NCBI GenBank assembly: GCA_003225465.1
Contig: QIAH01000350.1
Location: 1 to 36,966, forward strand
Direction of reading: 5' to 3'
DNA length: 36,966 nucleotides
Source: Acidobacteriota bacterium
GTDB taxonomy: Bacteria > Acidobacteriota > Terriglobia > Terriglobales > Acidobacteriaceae
Below are positions 1 through 8,508 of this stretch, one piece after another; position 1 is the first letter of the stretch, and each line of letters opens with the position of its first letter. The translations under genes and the position numbers were made by a program. The notes beneath the pieces were generated by a model. That model was not told where the DNA came from and did no database searches. It was given only the letters and a program-made list of their open reading frames with translations.

Positions 1-497
1 TAATCGGAATTGTCGCCTACGCTTTGGTCGTGCTGCGGCAGAGACACTTTTCAGCACTTGCTGGCGGAGTGGCACTCGCAATCATGATGGTGCCCACCAT
101 TACGCGCACGACAGAGGAGATGCTGCTGCTGGTCCCCAATACGCTCCGCGAAGCCGCCTATGGCCTCGGAATACCGCGCTGGCGCACCATGTTCTCGATT
201 ACGTTGCGAACGGCCACTTCCGGCGTCATCACCGGGGTGATGCTGGCGTTTGCGCGCGTAGCCGGAGAAACGGCCCCGCTGCTGTTCACGGCATTCGGGA
301 ACCAGTACTGGAACTGGCGGTTGGATCAGCCAACGGCGGCATTGCCGTTGCAGATTTTCACCTATGCGATCTCGCCCTATGACGACTGGCACCGGCAGGC
401 GTGGGCAGGAGCCCTGGTGCTGATCGTGTTGATCGTATCGGCGGTGGCCGCGGTCCGGTTTGTCGTGCGGCGCGGCACTCTGGGGGGAGTGGTTTAG
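1..497 (+). CDS. pstA: Phosphate ABC transporter permease PstA (C-terminal part)
   Basis: The reading frame is open from the window edge, so the 5' end is missing. About 164 residues of the inner-membrane permease remain. The remnant carries the binding-protein-dependent permease signature region ([15 protein letters not shown], the cytoplasmic EAA loop that contacts the ATPase), followed by [15 protein letters not shown] and a final hydrophobic segment ending in Arg-rich residues. These are typical of PstA. PstA pairs with PstC to move inorganic phosphate across the inner membrane. The stop codon lies 2 bases before the pstB ATG, so the two genes are almost certainly translated from one message, with phoU next. 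The identity is well supported by sequence and by context. Confidence 0.93.
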   Translation, partial: IGIVAYALVVLRQRHFSALAGGVALAIMMVPTITRTTEEMLLLVPNTLREAAYGLGIPRWRTMFSITLRTATSGVITGVMLAFARVAGETAPLLFTAFGNQYWNWRLDQPTAALPLQIFTYAISPYDDWHRQAWAGALVLIVLIVSAVAAVRFVVRRGTLGGVV

Positions 498-499
498 TC

Positions 500-1258
500 A
501 TGGGTGTCGGAATCAGGGTGGAAAACCTGAATGCCTGGTATGGCAAGACCCAGGCGCTGCAGGACATCAACCTGAATGTGCAAGCAAACCACGCGACCGC
601 GCTGATTGGGCCGTCGGGCTGCGGGAAGTCGACGTTCATCCGTTGCCTGAATCGCATGCATGAGACCACGCCGGAAGCTCGAGTGGAAGGCAAAGTAAAG
701 ATCGGCGAGCACGACGCCTACGACGGTACGTCGGCGACCAAGTTGCGGCGCCGGATCGGCATGGTGTTTCAAAAGCCGAATCCGTTTCCGACCATGTCGA
801 TCTACGAGAATGTGGCAGCCGGCCTGAAGCTGAACGGCTATCACGACCGGAAGCACCTCGATGAGGTGGTCGAGAAATCGCTGGTATCGTCGGCACTCTG
901 GGAAGAGGTCAAGGACTCCATCCACAAGAAATCCGGGGCCAGCCTGTCGGGGGGGCAGCAGCAGCGTCTGTGCATTGCGCGCGCACTGGCGGTCGAACCC
1001 GAAGTCCTGCTCATGGATGAGCCGTGCTCCGCGCTCGATCCGATCTCCACGGGCAAGATCGAAGAACTTATTTTCGAGCTCAAAGCGCAGTACACTATTG
1101 TGATCGTGACGCACAATATGCAACAGGCGGCGCGGGTGGCGGAATACACAGGATTCTTCCTGCTGGGCCGCCTCATTGAATACGGCAAGACGGAGAAGAT
1201 CTTCACGAATCCTTCTGACAAGCGCACGGAAGACTACATCACAGGCAGGTTTGGATAA
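500..1258 (+). CDS. pstB: Phosphate ABC transporter ATPase PstB
   Basis: 252-residue ABC ATPase that powers phosphate import through PstCA. It has Walker [10 protein letters not shown] (about residues 37-45), the Q-loop in VFQKPNPFP, which is the PstB-typical sequence, signature LSGGQQQR (about 149-156), Walker B VLLMDEP (169-175) and the switch His in VTHNM. The length matches the family. I chose the ATG at 500 because the protein begins right at the family N-terminus ([11 protein letters not shown]). The frame stays open upstream, but that extra sequence only overlaps pstA. The stop shares one base with the phoU start (TAATG), so the two are translationally coupled. Confidence 0.97.
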   Translation: MGVGIRVENLNAWYGKTQALQDINLNVQANHATALIGPSGCGKSTFIRCLNRMHETTPEARVEGKVKIGEHDAYDGTSATKLRRRIGMVFQKPNPFPTMSIYENVAAGLKLNGYHDRKHLDEVVEKSLVSSALWEEVKDSIHKKSGASLSGGQQQRLCIARALAVEPEVLLMDEPCSALDPISTGKIEELIFELKAQYTIVIVTHNMQQAARVAEYTGFFLLGRLIEYGKTEKIFTNPSDKRTEDYITGRFG

Positions 1259-1968
1259 TGCGAACGCGATTTCAGCAAGGCCTCGATGAGTTACGGCAGA
1301 AGCTGCTCAAGATGGGCGGACTCGCTGAACAGGCAGTGGATCGCGCGTGTCAGGCCTACCTCGATCGGGATTTGACCCGCTGCCAGATGGTGCTGGAAGG
1401 CGAGACGCAGATCAACATCTCCGAACGCCAGATCGACGAACTGGCTTTCGATCTCCTGGCCATGCAGCAGCCGATGGCGGTCGATCTGCGCTTCATCCTG
1501 GCCGTGACCAAGATCAATGCGGACCTCGAACGCGTCGGCGACCAGGCCGTTAACATCGCCGAGCGCGTGATGGATATGGTGAGTCTGCCGGCAGTGGACT
1601 TGCCTGTGGACATCGGGCGCATGTCGGCAGCCGTGAGCGCGATGGTGCGGCGTTCGCTGGAATCCTTCATTGAGGCCAAGGCGGAACTGGCGCAGGCGGT
1701 GCTTGAGATGGATAACGTCGTCGACCGGATGCGCGACGAGGCGTTTATCACGCTGGTCAAGACCATGAACGAGCGTCCGGAGACCACCCGCCAGGCGCTA
1801 GACGCCCTGCTGGTCGCCCGGAACCTGGAACGGGTGGCCGACCACGCGACCAATATCGCCGAAGACGTCATCTTCTGGGTGCGGGGAGCCGACGTGCGCC
1901 ACAACGCTCCCCAGGAGGGGAATGGACAGGAACAACCGGCGCAGCGTGCGGCCAGCGAAACGCATTGA
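1258..1968 (+). CDS. phoU: Phosphate transport system regulator PhoU
   Basis: 236 residues, two tandem PhoU helical-bundle repeats. The first contains ISERQIDELAFDLLAMQQP and DLRFILAVTKINADLERVGD; the second contains the matching ARNLERVADHATNIAEDVIF. The E/DxxxD clusters in these helices bind metal ions in known PhoU structures. PhoU links the PstSCAB transporter to the PhoR-type sensor kinase and restrains phosphate uptake. Its start overlaps the pstB stop by one base. It is the last gene of the operon; a strong intrinsic terminator follows within 30 bases. The last 20 or so residues are Gln/Ala-rich and probably disordered. Confidence 0.96.
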   Translation: MRTRFQQGLDELRQKLLKMGGLAEQAVDRACQAYLDRDLTRCQMVLEGETQINISERQIDELAFDLLAMQQPMAVDLRFILAVTKINADLERVGDQAVNIAERVMDMVSLPAVDLPVDIGRMSAAVSAMVRRSLESFIEAKAELAQAVLEMDNVVDRMRDEAFITLVKTMNERPETTRQALDALLVARNLERVADHATNIAEDVIFWVRGADVRHNAPQEGNGQEQPAQRAASETH

Positions 1969-1996
1969 GTGCAACTCGGTTCGCAGAACGAGAGAG

Positions 1997-2030
1997 CCGG
2001 TCAGAAAAATCTGACCGGTTTTTGTTTTTG
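1997..2030 (+). terminator. Rho-independent terminator of the pst-phoU operon
   Basis: Perfect 9-bp stem CCGGTCAGA (1997-2005) / TCTGACCGG (2010-2018) with an AAAA loop, followed at once by TTTTTGTTTTT. It sits 28 bases after the phoU stop and before the next gene's ribosome binding site, so it separates the pst operon from the phosphoesterase gene. Confidence 0.93.
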
Positions 2031-2078
2031 CAGACGGCGTTCTTTGCGCAATGCGCCGGCTTTGTTCAGAATCAGATC

Positions 2079-2083
2079 GGAGG
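2079..2083 (+). promoter_or_regulatory. Ribosome binding site deciding a GTG start
   Basis: GGAGG at 2079-2083, 5 bases before GTG 2089. The frame is open further upstream, but that part runs through the terminator. This site together with the signal peptide that follows fixes the start of the phosphoesterase gene. Confidence 0.75.
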
Positions 2084-2088
2084 AACCT

Positions 2089-4899
2089 GTGCGACGTACA
2101 CCGCTACTCGCAGTTGGGATGCTGAGCCTGTTTCTCGCGCCCCTGCTCTCTCAACAGAAGATCAAGCCAACCGGCACTGCTCTACCTACGGGCAAGACTC
2201 TCGCAGCGGTCGACGGGCGAGTGGGGAAGCTGAACAGCTTTCCGGCGACGATTGCCCTCACTCCTGACCGGCGCTATGCCGCGATGCTGCATGCGGGCTA
2301 CGGAACGCAGCAGACCCGCGGTTGCCAATCAATCTCGGTTTTCGACTTCAGCACTGGAAAGGTTGCGGATTTTCCTGACGACCGGCTGTGCGAAGACGCG
2401 CACCAAAGCTATTTCATGGGCCTGGTTTTCAGTGCAGACGGAAATCATCTCTATGCTTCGCTGGGCTCGATCACGGATGCAACTGGCGAGAAGCCGGGAG
2501 ACACCGGGAACGCGATCGCGGTGTACGGGTTTCAGGGAGGGACGCTGACGCGCGAGCGGTTGATCAAGATTGCCCCGCAACCGCTGGCATCGGGGAAGTG
2601 GGTGGCGCACGCGTTGTTCAAGATGGGGAAAGGAAGCGCAATTCCGTATCCCGGCGGCATGGCAGTCGTGCCGGGCGGACGGACCGAGCGACTGCTGGTG
2701 GCGAACAATTTGTCCGATAATGCAATCCTGCTCGACACTGCGAGCGGCGAGGTCCTGGCGCGCTTTGATCTGAGCACCAACACGATGGTGCCCTCGTCTT
2801 ATCCGTACACGGTAACGGTGACCCGTGACGGACGCCGTGCCTGGTGCAGCTTATGGAACGCCTCGAAGGTGGCCGAACTTGACCTCGAGGGTAGAAAAAT
2901 AACGCACTGGATTTCACTGCGCGAGCCAGACTCCGCGACCGCTCCCGGCTCGCATCCGACTGCCCTGCTGCTGAGTCCGGATGAAAAACTGCTCTATGTG
3001 GCACTCGCGAACGCAGACGCAGTTGCGGGCGTGTCCACTGACACAGGCAAGGTGGAGCGCTGGTTTTCTACCGAGCTTCGCGAACAAAAGTATGGAGGCA
3101 CGGCCCCGATCGCACTGGCTCAGTCTGCCGACGGCAGCCGGCTGTTTGCCGCCAACGCCAATCTCAACGCGGTCGCCGTGTTCGACACGACCACGAAAAC
3201 AAAATCTGAGGAGCCCCAATCGGCTGTGGGGTTCATTCCGACCGAGTGGTATCCCAGCGCGCTGGCGATTCGTGGCGAGGAGTTGCTGGTAGCCACAGCG
3301 AAAGGCCTGGGCAGCGGGCCAAACGGGGGGTCGAATACGATTCCCAGCGGTCGCCGTCACCGCGAACATCCCTACATCCCGACACTGATCTACGGATCGC
3401 TGGCGAAGATCAACTCCAAGGAGGCCGAAAAGAAGCTGGCGGAACTTACCCGGCAGGTGGAAGAAAGCAACCGCCTCAAAGCGGAGGCCGACAGCATTCG
3501 ATTTCACGCGGCCGGGAATCCCATCAAGCATGTCATGTACATCATCAAAGAGAATCGAACATACGATCAGGTATTTGGCGATCTGAAGGTCGGCAACGGC
3601 GACCCATCGTTGACTTTGTATGGCGAAGACATCACTCCCAACGAGCACAAGCTCGCCCTGCAGTTCGGCGTGCTCGACAATTTTTACGACAGTGGCGAGG
3701 TCTCAGGAGACGGGCACGTGTGGTCGACTGCTGCGATCACGAGCGACTACAACGAGAAGACCTGGCCGATTGCCTATCGGGGGCACGAGCGCACGTATGA
3801 CTTCGAGGGCATGGTGGCCGATGAGTTCCCGCTGGAGCACGGGATCGCGGACGTCGACTCGCCCCGGACAGGATATTTGTGGACGGAAGCGGCCAGTCAC
3901 GGGCTGAGTTATCGCGATTACGGCGAGTTTATCTCAACGGAGTTCTGCGTCGGACGAGGTGAAGAGCAGCCGTCGCCGAAGGAGGGTACCCCGGCACCTC
4001 CGCCTGCCGGGGCTTGCGAGCACAAAGCCGTGAAGCAGGGAGAAGCGTTGCCGGTCACAAAGGGTGCCGAACGCAGTGAAGCGAGCCCCTATGCATGGGA
4101 TATTCCGCTGATCAAGCAGAGCGTGCCCACCATGGCCGAGTTGCGCGACCACGCGGATCTGCAGTTCGCATCCTTCAACGTGGACTATCCGGATCAACTG
4201 CGCGCGGACGAGTTCCTCAGCGAATTTACGGAATTCGTGCAGGGGCGCGGCAAGGGCAAGGAACAAGAGCTGCCCAATCTGATCATCATGCATTTGCCCA
4301 ACGACCACACGGGTGGAACTCGCCCCGGAAAGCCGACACCTTCGGCTTCCGTGGCCGACAACGACCTCGCGCTGGGAAGGATCGTGGAGGCGGTTTCGCA
4401 CAGTCCCTATTGGGACGATACAGTCATCTTTGTGCTGGAAGACGATGCGCAGGATGGTGCAGATCATGTGGATGCGCATCGCTCTCTGGCGCTGGTCATC
4501 AGCAGATATGCTCCGGGATCAAGCGATCGTCCGTTTGTCGATCATGACTTCCATACGACGGTCAGTTTGATGCGGACCATGGAGATGCTCCTCGGCCTGC
4601 CTGCTATGAATTTGAATGACGGATACGCGCCAGTAATGTCAAAGGAATTTTCGGGTGCGGGAAATCAATCAGCATTTACAGCCGACCTTCGCAATCGCGA
4701 GAACGGCTTGCTTTACCGCGCGAATCCGGCCAAGGCCGCAGGCGCGAAACAATCGCAGCGCATGGATTTCTCGCGGCCAGACGCAGTCGACGCGCGGGTG
4801 CTCAACGCAATACTCTGGCGCGATCGCAAGGGCAAGACGCCGATGCCCGCAGCTGCGCATCACGTAATTCCCGCGGGCGTGCGGCGGGAGGACGACTAG
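2089..4899 (+). CDS. Secreted beta-propeller / phosphoesterase-family protein
   Basis: 936 residues with a GTG start. An N-terminal signal peptide (RRTPLLAVGMLSLFLAPLLS) is followed by a YVTN/YncE-like beta-propeller of repeated xLSPDxxxLYVA-type strands (about 50-420), an Arg-rich linker with a short coiled coil (about 440-475), and a C-terminal Pfam04185-type phosphoesterase domain starting at KHVMYIIKENRTYDQVFG. Likely metal or catalytic residues are Glu488/Asn489, the NDHT motif near 738 and EDDAQDGADHVDAH from 784. The family includes phospholipase C and acid phosphatase AcpA. The position after pst-phoU suggests phosphate release from organic phosphates outside the cell, but the terminator shows it is a separate unit. 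The exact substrate is unknown. A Pro/Gly-rich stretch (about 625-665) looks like an insertion. Confidence 0.85.
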   Translation: MRRTPLLAVGMLSLFLAPLLSQQKIKPTGTALPTGKTLAAVDGRVGKLNSFPATIALTPDRRYAAMLHAGYGTQQTRGCQSISVFDFSTGKVADFPDDRLCEDAHQSYFMGLVFSADGNHLYASLGSITDATGEKPGDTGNAIAVYGFQGGTLTRERLIKIAPQPLASGKWVAHALFKMGKGSAIPYPGGMAVVPGGRTERLLVANNLSDNAILLDTASGEVLARFDLSTNTMVPSSYPYTVTVTRDGRRAWCSLWNASKVAELDLEGRKITHWISLREPDSATAPGSHPTALLLSPDEKLLYVALANADAVAGVSTDTGKVERWFSTELREQKYGGTAPIALAQSADGSRLFAANANLNAVAVFDTTTKTKSEEPQSAVGFIPTEWYPSALAIRGEELLVATAKGLGSGPNGGSNTIPSGRRHREHPYIPTLIYGSLAKINSKEAEKKLAELTRQVEESNRLKAEADSIRFHAAGNPIKHVMYIIKENRTYDQVFGDLKVGNGDPSLTLYGEDITPNEHKLALQFGVLDNFYDSGEVSGDGHVWSTAAITSDYNEKTWPIAYRGHERTYDFEGMVADEFPLEHGIADVDSPRTGYLWTEAASHGLSYRDYGEFISTEFCVGRGEEQPSPKEGTPAPPPAGACEHKAVKQGEALPVTKGAERSEASPYAWDIPLIKQSVPTMAELRDHADLQFASFNVDYPDQLRADEFLSEFTEFVQGRGKGKEQELPNLIIMHLPNDHTGGTRPGKPTPSASVADNDLALGRIVEAVSHSPYWDDTVIFVLEDDAQDGADHVDAHRSLALVISRYAPGSSDRPFVDHDFHTTVSLMRTMEMLLGLPAMNLNDGYAPVMSKEFSGAGNQSAFTADLRNRENGLLYRANPAKAAGAKQSQRMDFSRPDAVDARVLNAILWRDRKGKTPMPAAAHHVIPAGVRREDD

Positions 4900-4968
4900 A
4901 GAGTACGGCGGGGCCAAGTCTGAGCGCCGGTGGGGACCGTCGTTGATGCAGAGTGTCGTTTCAAAGCT

Positions 4969-4998
4969 TGTCATTCCGAGCGCAGCGAGGAATCTGCT
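4969..4998. repeat. CATTCCGAGCGCAGCGAGG-type intergenic repeat
   Basis: A 30-base unit that reads CHSERSEESA when translated forward. ATTCC and GGAAT near the ends pair, and the centre GAGCGCAGCGAG is nearly self-complementary. I recognise this phrase as a dispersed intergenic element in acidobacterial genomes. That is recollection; only one copy occurs here. Confidence 0.55.
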
Positions 4999-5013
4999 CT
5001 GCCTGGAACCCCA

Positions 5014-5322
5014 GCCCTGCGGAAGCTCGATGAGGCTATGCGGCAGCTAGTCGGCAGTGTTCAGGATACAAACCCTGGGCTACGTGCTACGGGGAATCCG
5101 GTAAACATTAGCGTGGGCGGAAGAGCGGCCAAGAGTATGGAAATGTTGGGAAAGTCGGTGATCCGTGTGAACGGTGAGCCCATCGCCGAGCGCATCCGGC
5201 TGGTCGCTTTGCAAGGGAAGGGGAGTCTGGTGTTGTACATGGCATTCGTCGCTCCAGATGCCGACTTTGATTCCATGCGTCCCACGTTTGACCGGATCAT
5301 GAGGAGCTTTGCCGCGCGCTGA
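5014..5322 (+). pseudogene. Remnant C-terminal domain of an M48-type protease gene
   Basis: The frame encodes about 102 residues (KLDEAMRQLVGSVQDTNPGL ... RPTFDRIMRSFAAR). They resemble the non-catalytic C-terminal domain found after the peptidase domain in long acidobacterial M48 proteins: a bait-like beta domain with a VNG..AER core, YMAFVAP and DSMRPTFDRIMRS. There is no protease domain, no signal peptide and no good start. Upstream the frame runs straight into the 4969-4998 repeat. I read it as the leftover 3' end of a gene whose front was lost, perhaps by recombination at the repeat. It could instead be a small free-standing domain gene starting further in, such as ATG 5037. Confidence 0.5.
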
Positions 5323-5486
5323 CGGGATTTCATGTGTTTGGACCCACTTTCTCGGCCGCGGCTCCCGCACTGCGCTTTTCTAGGTAGCGAAATTCAACGG
5401 ATGACCCACTGTTTGTGGATAACCTATACCCATTTTTCGGCGTCCAAGTCATCAGAATCGTTGGGGGTTGCTTTGGCTACCGAGCG

Positions 5487-5492
5487 TATAAT
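5487..5492 (+). promoter_or_regulatory. Possible -10 element of the M48 protease gene
   Basis: A perfect TATAAT about 38 bases upstream of the ATG at 5530. No -35 at ideal spacing is visible: TTGGGG at 5461 is 20 bases away and TTGCTT at 5468 is 13. The call rests on the -10 match and the position. Confidence 0.4.
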
Positions 5493-5529
5493 TTCTGTGT
5501 GGGGCCCCGGGTCAGGCCAGGAGTCAGTC

Positions 5530-6804
5530 ATGAAGTTTCGGCTCGCATTCGCAACGGCCGCTTTGTCCGCATTGTTGTTCGTTCCAACCGTGTTCGCTCA
5601 ACAGCAAGATCCAAAACTTGATCCGGACGCGAAGACAGCGAACGCTCCCGCGGAAACGAGTGCCCAGCCCGCCAATCAAGGGAACAAACCTACGGACCAG
5701 AGTCCGCAGCCAGCCGATCAAAGCACCAGGCCATCGGACTCAAAGACGACGACTCCGCCGAACTCAACTCCGCCCACGCTTCCACCTACGACCGCGCCTT
5801 CGGACGAAAAGAAAGACGACACCTCGAAAGAGCCCACGCCCTCTGTCGTGCAGCAGCCCGATGACAGCAAGGTCAAGCACGATGGCAGCAAGAACGACGT
5901 GAATGCCATCGGAAATCGCAAAGTTGGGGGACGGGGATTGGGCGACTGGTATTCGCTTGAGGGCGAGATTCGCATGGGTAAGCAGTACGCCCAGGAAGTC
6001 GAGGCGACTTCCAAGCTGATTCGCGATCCGGTGATTACGGAGTACGTGAATCGTATCGGGCAGAACCTGGTGCGCAACTCGGATGCGCAGGTTCCGTTCA
6101 CGATCAAAGTAGTGGATTCGGACGAAGTGAACGCCTTCGCGCTGCCGGGTGGATTCTTCTACGTGAATTCAGGGCTGATCCTGGCCGCGGACGAGGAGTC
6201 GGAACTAGCGGGCGTGATGGCGCACGAGATCGCGCACGTGGCGGCCCGGCATGCGACTCGCCAGATGACACGCGCCCAGTGGGCGAATATCGGCACCATC
6301 CCGCTGATCTTTGTGGGCGGCGGGATTGGATATGCGGTGCGTTCGGCGGCCGGCCTGGGATTGCCGCTGACTTTCCTCAGCTTCTCGCGCGGTTTTGAGT
6401 CGGAAGCGGACTACCTCGGCCTGCAATACATGTACAAGGCGGGCTACGATCCGAACGCGTTCGTGCAGTTCTTTGAGAAACTGCAGGCGCGGGAAAAGAA
6501 GAAGCCGGGCACACTGGCCAAAGCGTTCGCCACGCATCCTCAGACTCCGGATCGCATCAGCAAGTCGCAGGAAGAAATTTCGCGCATCCTTCCGGCCCGG
6601 CAGCAATACATCGTGACGACTTCAGAATTCGCGGACGTCAAGTCACGGCTCGCGAGTCTCGAGAACCGCCGCAAGGTGGTCGATGACAAGCCGGGCAACA
6701 AGCCCAGCCTGCGTCGTACTTCCAATACAGATAAATCGGGAGATAAGAGCGGCGATAAGGGCGGGGACGATGATCGTCCCACGCTACATCGCCGGGACGA
6801 TTGA
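5530..6804 (+). CDS. Secreted M48-family zinc metalloprotease
   Basis: 424 residues. The start ATG 5530 has AGGAG 6 bases upstream and opens a clear signal peptide (MKFRLAFATAALSALLFVPT, cleavage near VFA-QQ). Residues about 22-125 are Pro/Thr/Ser/Asp-rich and probably disordered. The peptidase domain covers about 140-360: zinc motif HEIAHVAARH (His232, Glu233, His236), hydrophobic glycine-rich helix after it, and third ligand Glu292 in FESEADYLG. The C-terminus is a charged GDKSGDKGGDDD tail. It resembles BepA/YfgC-type periplasmic proteases, which help outer-membrane protein quality control, but lacks their TPR domain. The function is inferred from the family only. Confidence 0.9.
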   Translation: MKFRLAFATAALSALLFVPTVFAQQQDPKLDPDAKTANAPAETSAQPANQGNKPTDQSPQPADQSTRPSDSKTTTPPNSTPPTLPPTTAPSDEKKDDTSKEPTPSVVQQPDDSKVKHDGSKNDVNAIGNRKVGGRGLGDWYSLEGEIRMGKQYAQEVEATSKLIRDPVITEYVNRIGQNLVRNSDAQVPFTIKVVDSDEVNAFALPGGFFYVNSGLILAADEESELAGVMAHEIAHVAARHATRQMTRAQWANIGTIPLIFVGGGIGYAVRSAAGLGLPLTFLSFSRGFESEADYLGLQYMYKAGYDPNAFVQFFEKLQAREKKKPGTLAKAFATHPQTPDRISKSQEEISRILPARQQYIVTTSEFADVKSRLASLENRRKVVDDKPGNKPSLRRTSNTDKSGDKSGDKGGDDDRPTLHRRDD

Positions 6805-6834
6805 TTAAGAGTTAGGATTCATTTCAGAAATTAG

Positions 6835-6860
6835 AAACCGGCAGCGCTTGCTGCCGGTTT
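6835..6860. terminator. Terminator between convergent genes
   Basis: Perfect 11-bp inverted repeat AAACCGGCAGC (6835-6845) / GCTGCCGGTTT (6850-6860) with loop GCTT. The stem ends in A/T pairs and is flanked by A-rich sequence on the left and ACATTTT on the right. It can work for the M48 gene (+) and for the small gene ending at 6911 (-). Confidence 0.82.
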
Positions 6861-6910
6861 ACATTTTCCGCTAAATTTTGATTTCAGCCGGGGAGGATGG
6901 CTTTCCGATA

Positions 6911-7147
6911 TTAAGAGGCTTCTTTCGTAGCCAACGAGCGAACACCCGCCGCGTTGTCTCGCCCTGGTTCAACGACCTTCATCTGTTGCCAGTCATAGGC
7001 GAATTCCTTGCCACAATCGAGACAGACCACGTAGGTGCCCGTCACAGCGGCAGCCTTATTTCGCCGTGTGCCAGGACGAACCGTGATCGGAAAACTGTAA
7101 TGGCTATGCCAACAACCGAACAGCGCATCTATCAGTTTCGACACCAT
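6911..7147 (-). CDS. Small conserved CxxC protein of unknown function
   Basis: 78 residues. I chose the inner ATG at 7147 because GGGAGG lies 7 bases upstream; the ATG at 7183 has no ribosome binding site. The core reads CWHSHYSFPITVR, then GTYVVCLDCGKEFAYDW. The single CLDCG pair plus upstream Cys/His could form a small zinc ribbon. I recall similar small proteins in acidobacteria but know no function. It is convergent with the M48 gene and lies 233 bases downstream of the anti-sigma gene on the same strand. Confidence 0.65.
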   Translation of the reverse strand: MVSKLIDALFGCWHSHYSFPITVRPGTRRNKAAAVTGTYVVCLDCGKEFAYDWQQMKVVEPGRDNAAGVRSLATKEAS

Positions 7148-7328
7148 ACCCAACCCTCCCAGAACCCGAACCGAACTTGTCATGCAATAGTTCGGCCAAT
7201 CCCGCTCTGGGACATTAGATTCCCATGCGAGAGAAAAGGTTCGATGTTGCGGGGTATGGGGACGGTCGTAAGCCTATAGAACTGAAAACTATTGCATAAA
7301 ATGGTCTGGTATTTGGTTAAGAGGAAGA

Positions 7329-7356
7329 GCGGGCGGTGGCCAAAGGCTCCGCCCGA
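7329..7356 (-). terminator. Possible terminator after the anti-sigma gene
   Basis: GGGCGG ... CCGCCC arms with an inner GCC/GGC pair, about 25 bases past the anti-sigma stop on the minus strand, followed by pyrimidine-rich GCTCTTCCTCTT. The stem is good but there is no true T-run. Confidence 0.4.
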
Positions 7357-7380
7357 GTCTTTTCGAGTGCTGTGCCGGGT

Positions 7381-7635
7381 TTACAGGCTCTCCTGGGTCT
7401 TTTTACGCTGCTGGCACTTCGACATGATGGCCGAGCGGAGCCGGGTGCGAAGGTCGTCAGGAAGTTCGTAGAGCTCGGAGTCGCGATAAATCTCGATCGT
7501 CTTCTTGGTGGTATCGCAAACTACATAGCAGTTGTGGCACCAAGCCAGATGATCTTCGAGCTCGGACTTGGTCCGATCATCAAGCGCGCCGTCCAGGTAA
7601 TTGGTCAGCTCTTGCAGGAACTCAGAGCATTTCAC
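7381..7635 (-). CDS. Zinc-binding anti-sigma factor (zf-HC2 type)
   Basis: 84 residues with a GTG start. It has the HxxxCxxC zinc motif (HLAWCHNC, about residues 29-36) plus Cys3, the layout of ZAS-type anti-sigma domains that hold an ECF sigma factor inactive. No membrane segment follows, so it is probably a soluble cytoplasmic anti-sigma, possibly redox-sensitive through its cysteines. Its GTG overlaps the sigma-factor TGA (GTGA, 7632-7635), giving translational coupling and a near 1:1 ratio. What releases it is not visible. Confidence 0.87.
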   Translation of the reverse strand: MKCSEFLQELTNYLDGALDDRTKSELEDHLAWCHNCYVVCDTTKKTIEIYRDSELYELPDDLRTRLRSAIMSKCQQRKKTQESL

Positions 7636-8261
7636 TTTTGTCCATCTCCGCTCTCACGTTTCTTGAAGTACCGGCTCAAGCGTTCGCGCAATTGTAAGCG
7701 AGCCCGCAACAACCTTGACTTCACCGCTGGGATACTGAGGCCCAGCGCCTCTGCCGTCTCTTCGGTCGAAAGGCCTTCCACATCTCTCAGGACGAACACC
7801 GTCCGAAAGCTCGGGGGCAGGCCTTGGATGGTCCGCGTGAGAATGTCTTTCAACTCCGCTTGCTTGTAGAGTTGTTCGGGATTCGGGCTCCAGTCCGCGA
7901 TTTCACGGGGAACCGAATCCTCTTCGGTCTTGACGTCCTCATCCAGCGAGACCGTACGCTCGGGCCGACGACGGCGCAACTTCATCAGCGCCTCGTTAAC
8001 CGCAATGCGTACGAGCCACGTATAAAACTTCGACTGGCCCTGGAACTGTTCCAGGTTGCTGTAGGCCTTCAGGAAGGCATCCTGCACCACGTCTTCCGCA
8101 TCTTCGCGGTTCTGCGTGATGTGCTGGGCGATCCGAAACACGTTGCGGTCGTATCGCTTGACCAGTTCCTCGAACGCCGAAACGTCGCCCTTTTTGGCCG
8201 CCTGAACCAGCGCCAGTTCGTCGCTTACGGGCTCACCTATTTTTGGTTGGATGGCGCTCAT
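7632..8261 (-). CDS. ECF-type RNA polymerase sigma factor (RpoE-like)
   Basis: 209 residues from the ATG at 8261. Region 2 contains EDAEDVVQDAFLKAYSNLEQF and the Trp-rich helix KFYTWLVRIAVNEALMKLRR (binds the -10 element). Region 4 contains LPPSFRTVFVLRDVEGLSTE and LGLSIPAVKSRLLRARLQLR, the -35-binding helix-turn-helix. An ATG at 8336 would add 25 residues without family similarity, so I prefer 8261. Neither start has a strong ribosome binding site. It heads a two-gene operon with its anti-sigma factor. The target regulon cannot be read from here. Confidence 0.92.
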   Translation of the reverse strand: MSAIQPKIGEPVSDELALVQAAKKGDVSAFEELVKRYDRNVFRIAQHITQNREDAEDVVQDAFLKAYSNLEQFQGQSKFYTWLVRIAVNEALMKLRRRRPERTVSLDEDVKTEEDSVPREIADWSPNPEQLYKQAELKDILTRTIQGLPPSFRTVFVLRDVEGLSTEETAEALGLSIPAVKSRLLRARLQLRERLSRYFKKRESGDGQK

Positions 8262-8452
8262 TCTTAGTCCGATGCAGTATTTTCGGAAGTCCCCGGCTGC
8301 AGCAGGAGTTGTTATTCTACTTGGTAACCCGCTCATCTGACGAGTCGTTTTGGAGTGTGCAGAAGAAACCTTTGCGATAAATTTTCAAAGGAGCCAGTGA
8401 GCACCAGGGAACACGTCCTAAGGTTACTTCGGGTCCGGTTGCGCAAGTACCG

Positions 8453-8458
8453 TATAAT
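8453..8458 (+). promoter_or_regulatory. Possible -10 element of the GAF / lytic transglycosylase pair
   Basis: TATAAT 50 bases upstream of the ATG at 8509, in the spacer divergent from the sigma gene. No clear -35 lies at 16-18 bases. Confidence 0.4.
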
Positions 8459-8508
8459 CAAGAGTTAGCTGGGCAGTTCCCAGGTATTTTCGAGGACAGC
8501 CAAGATCC

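Noticed and set aside
401-499. Longer pstB start
   Set aside because: The extra residues overlap pstA and have no similarity to the PstB N-terminus.
1969-2088. Longer start for the phosphoesterase
   Set aside because: The extension would translate the terminator hairpin. The GTG at 2089 has GGAGG and opens the signal peptide.
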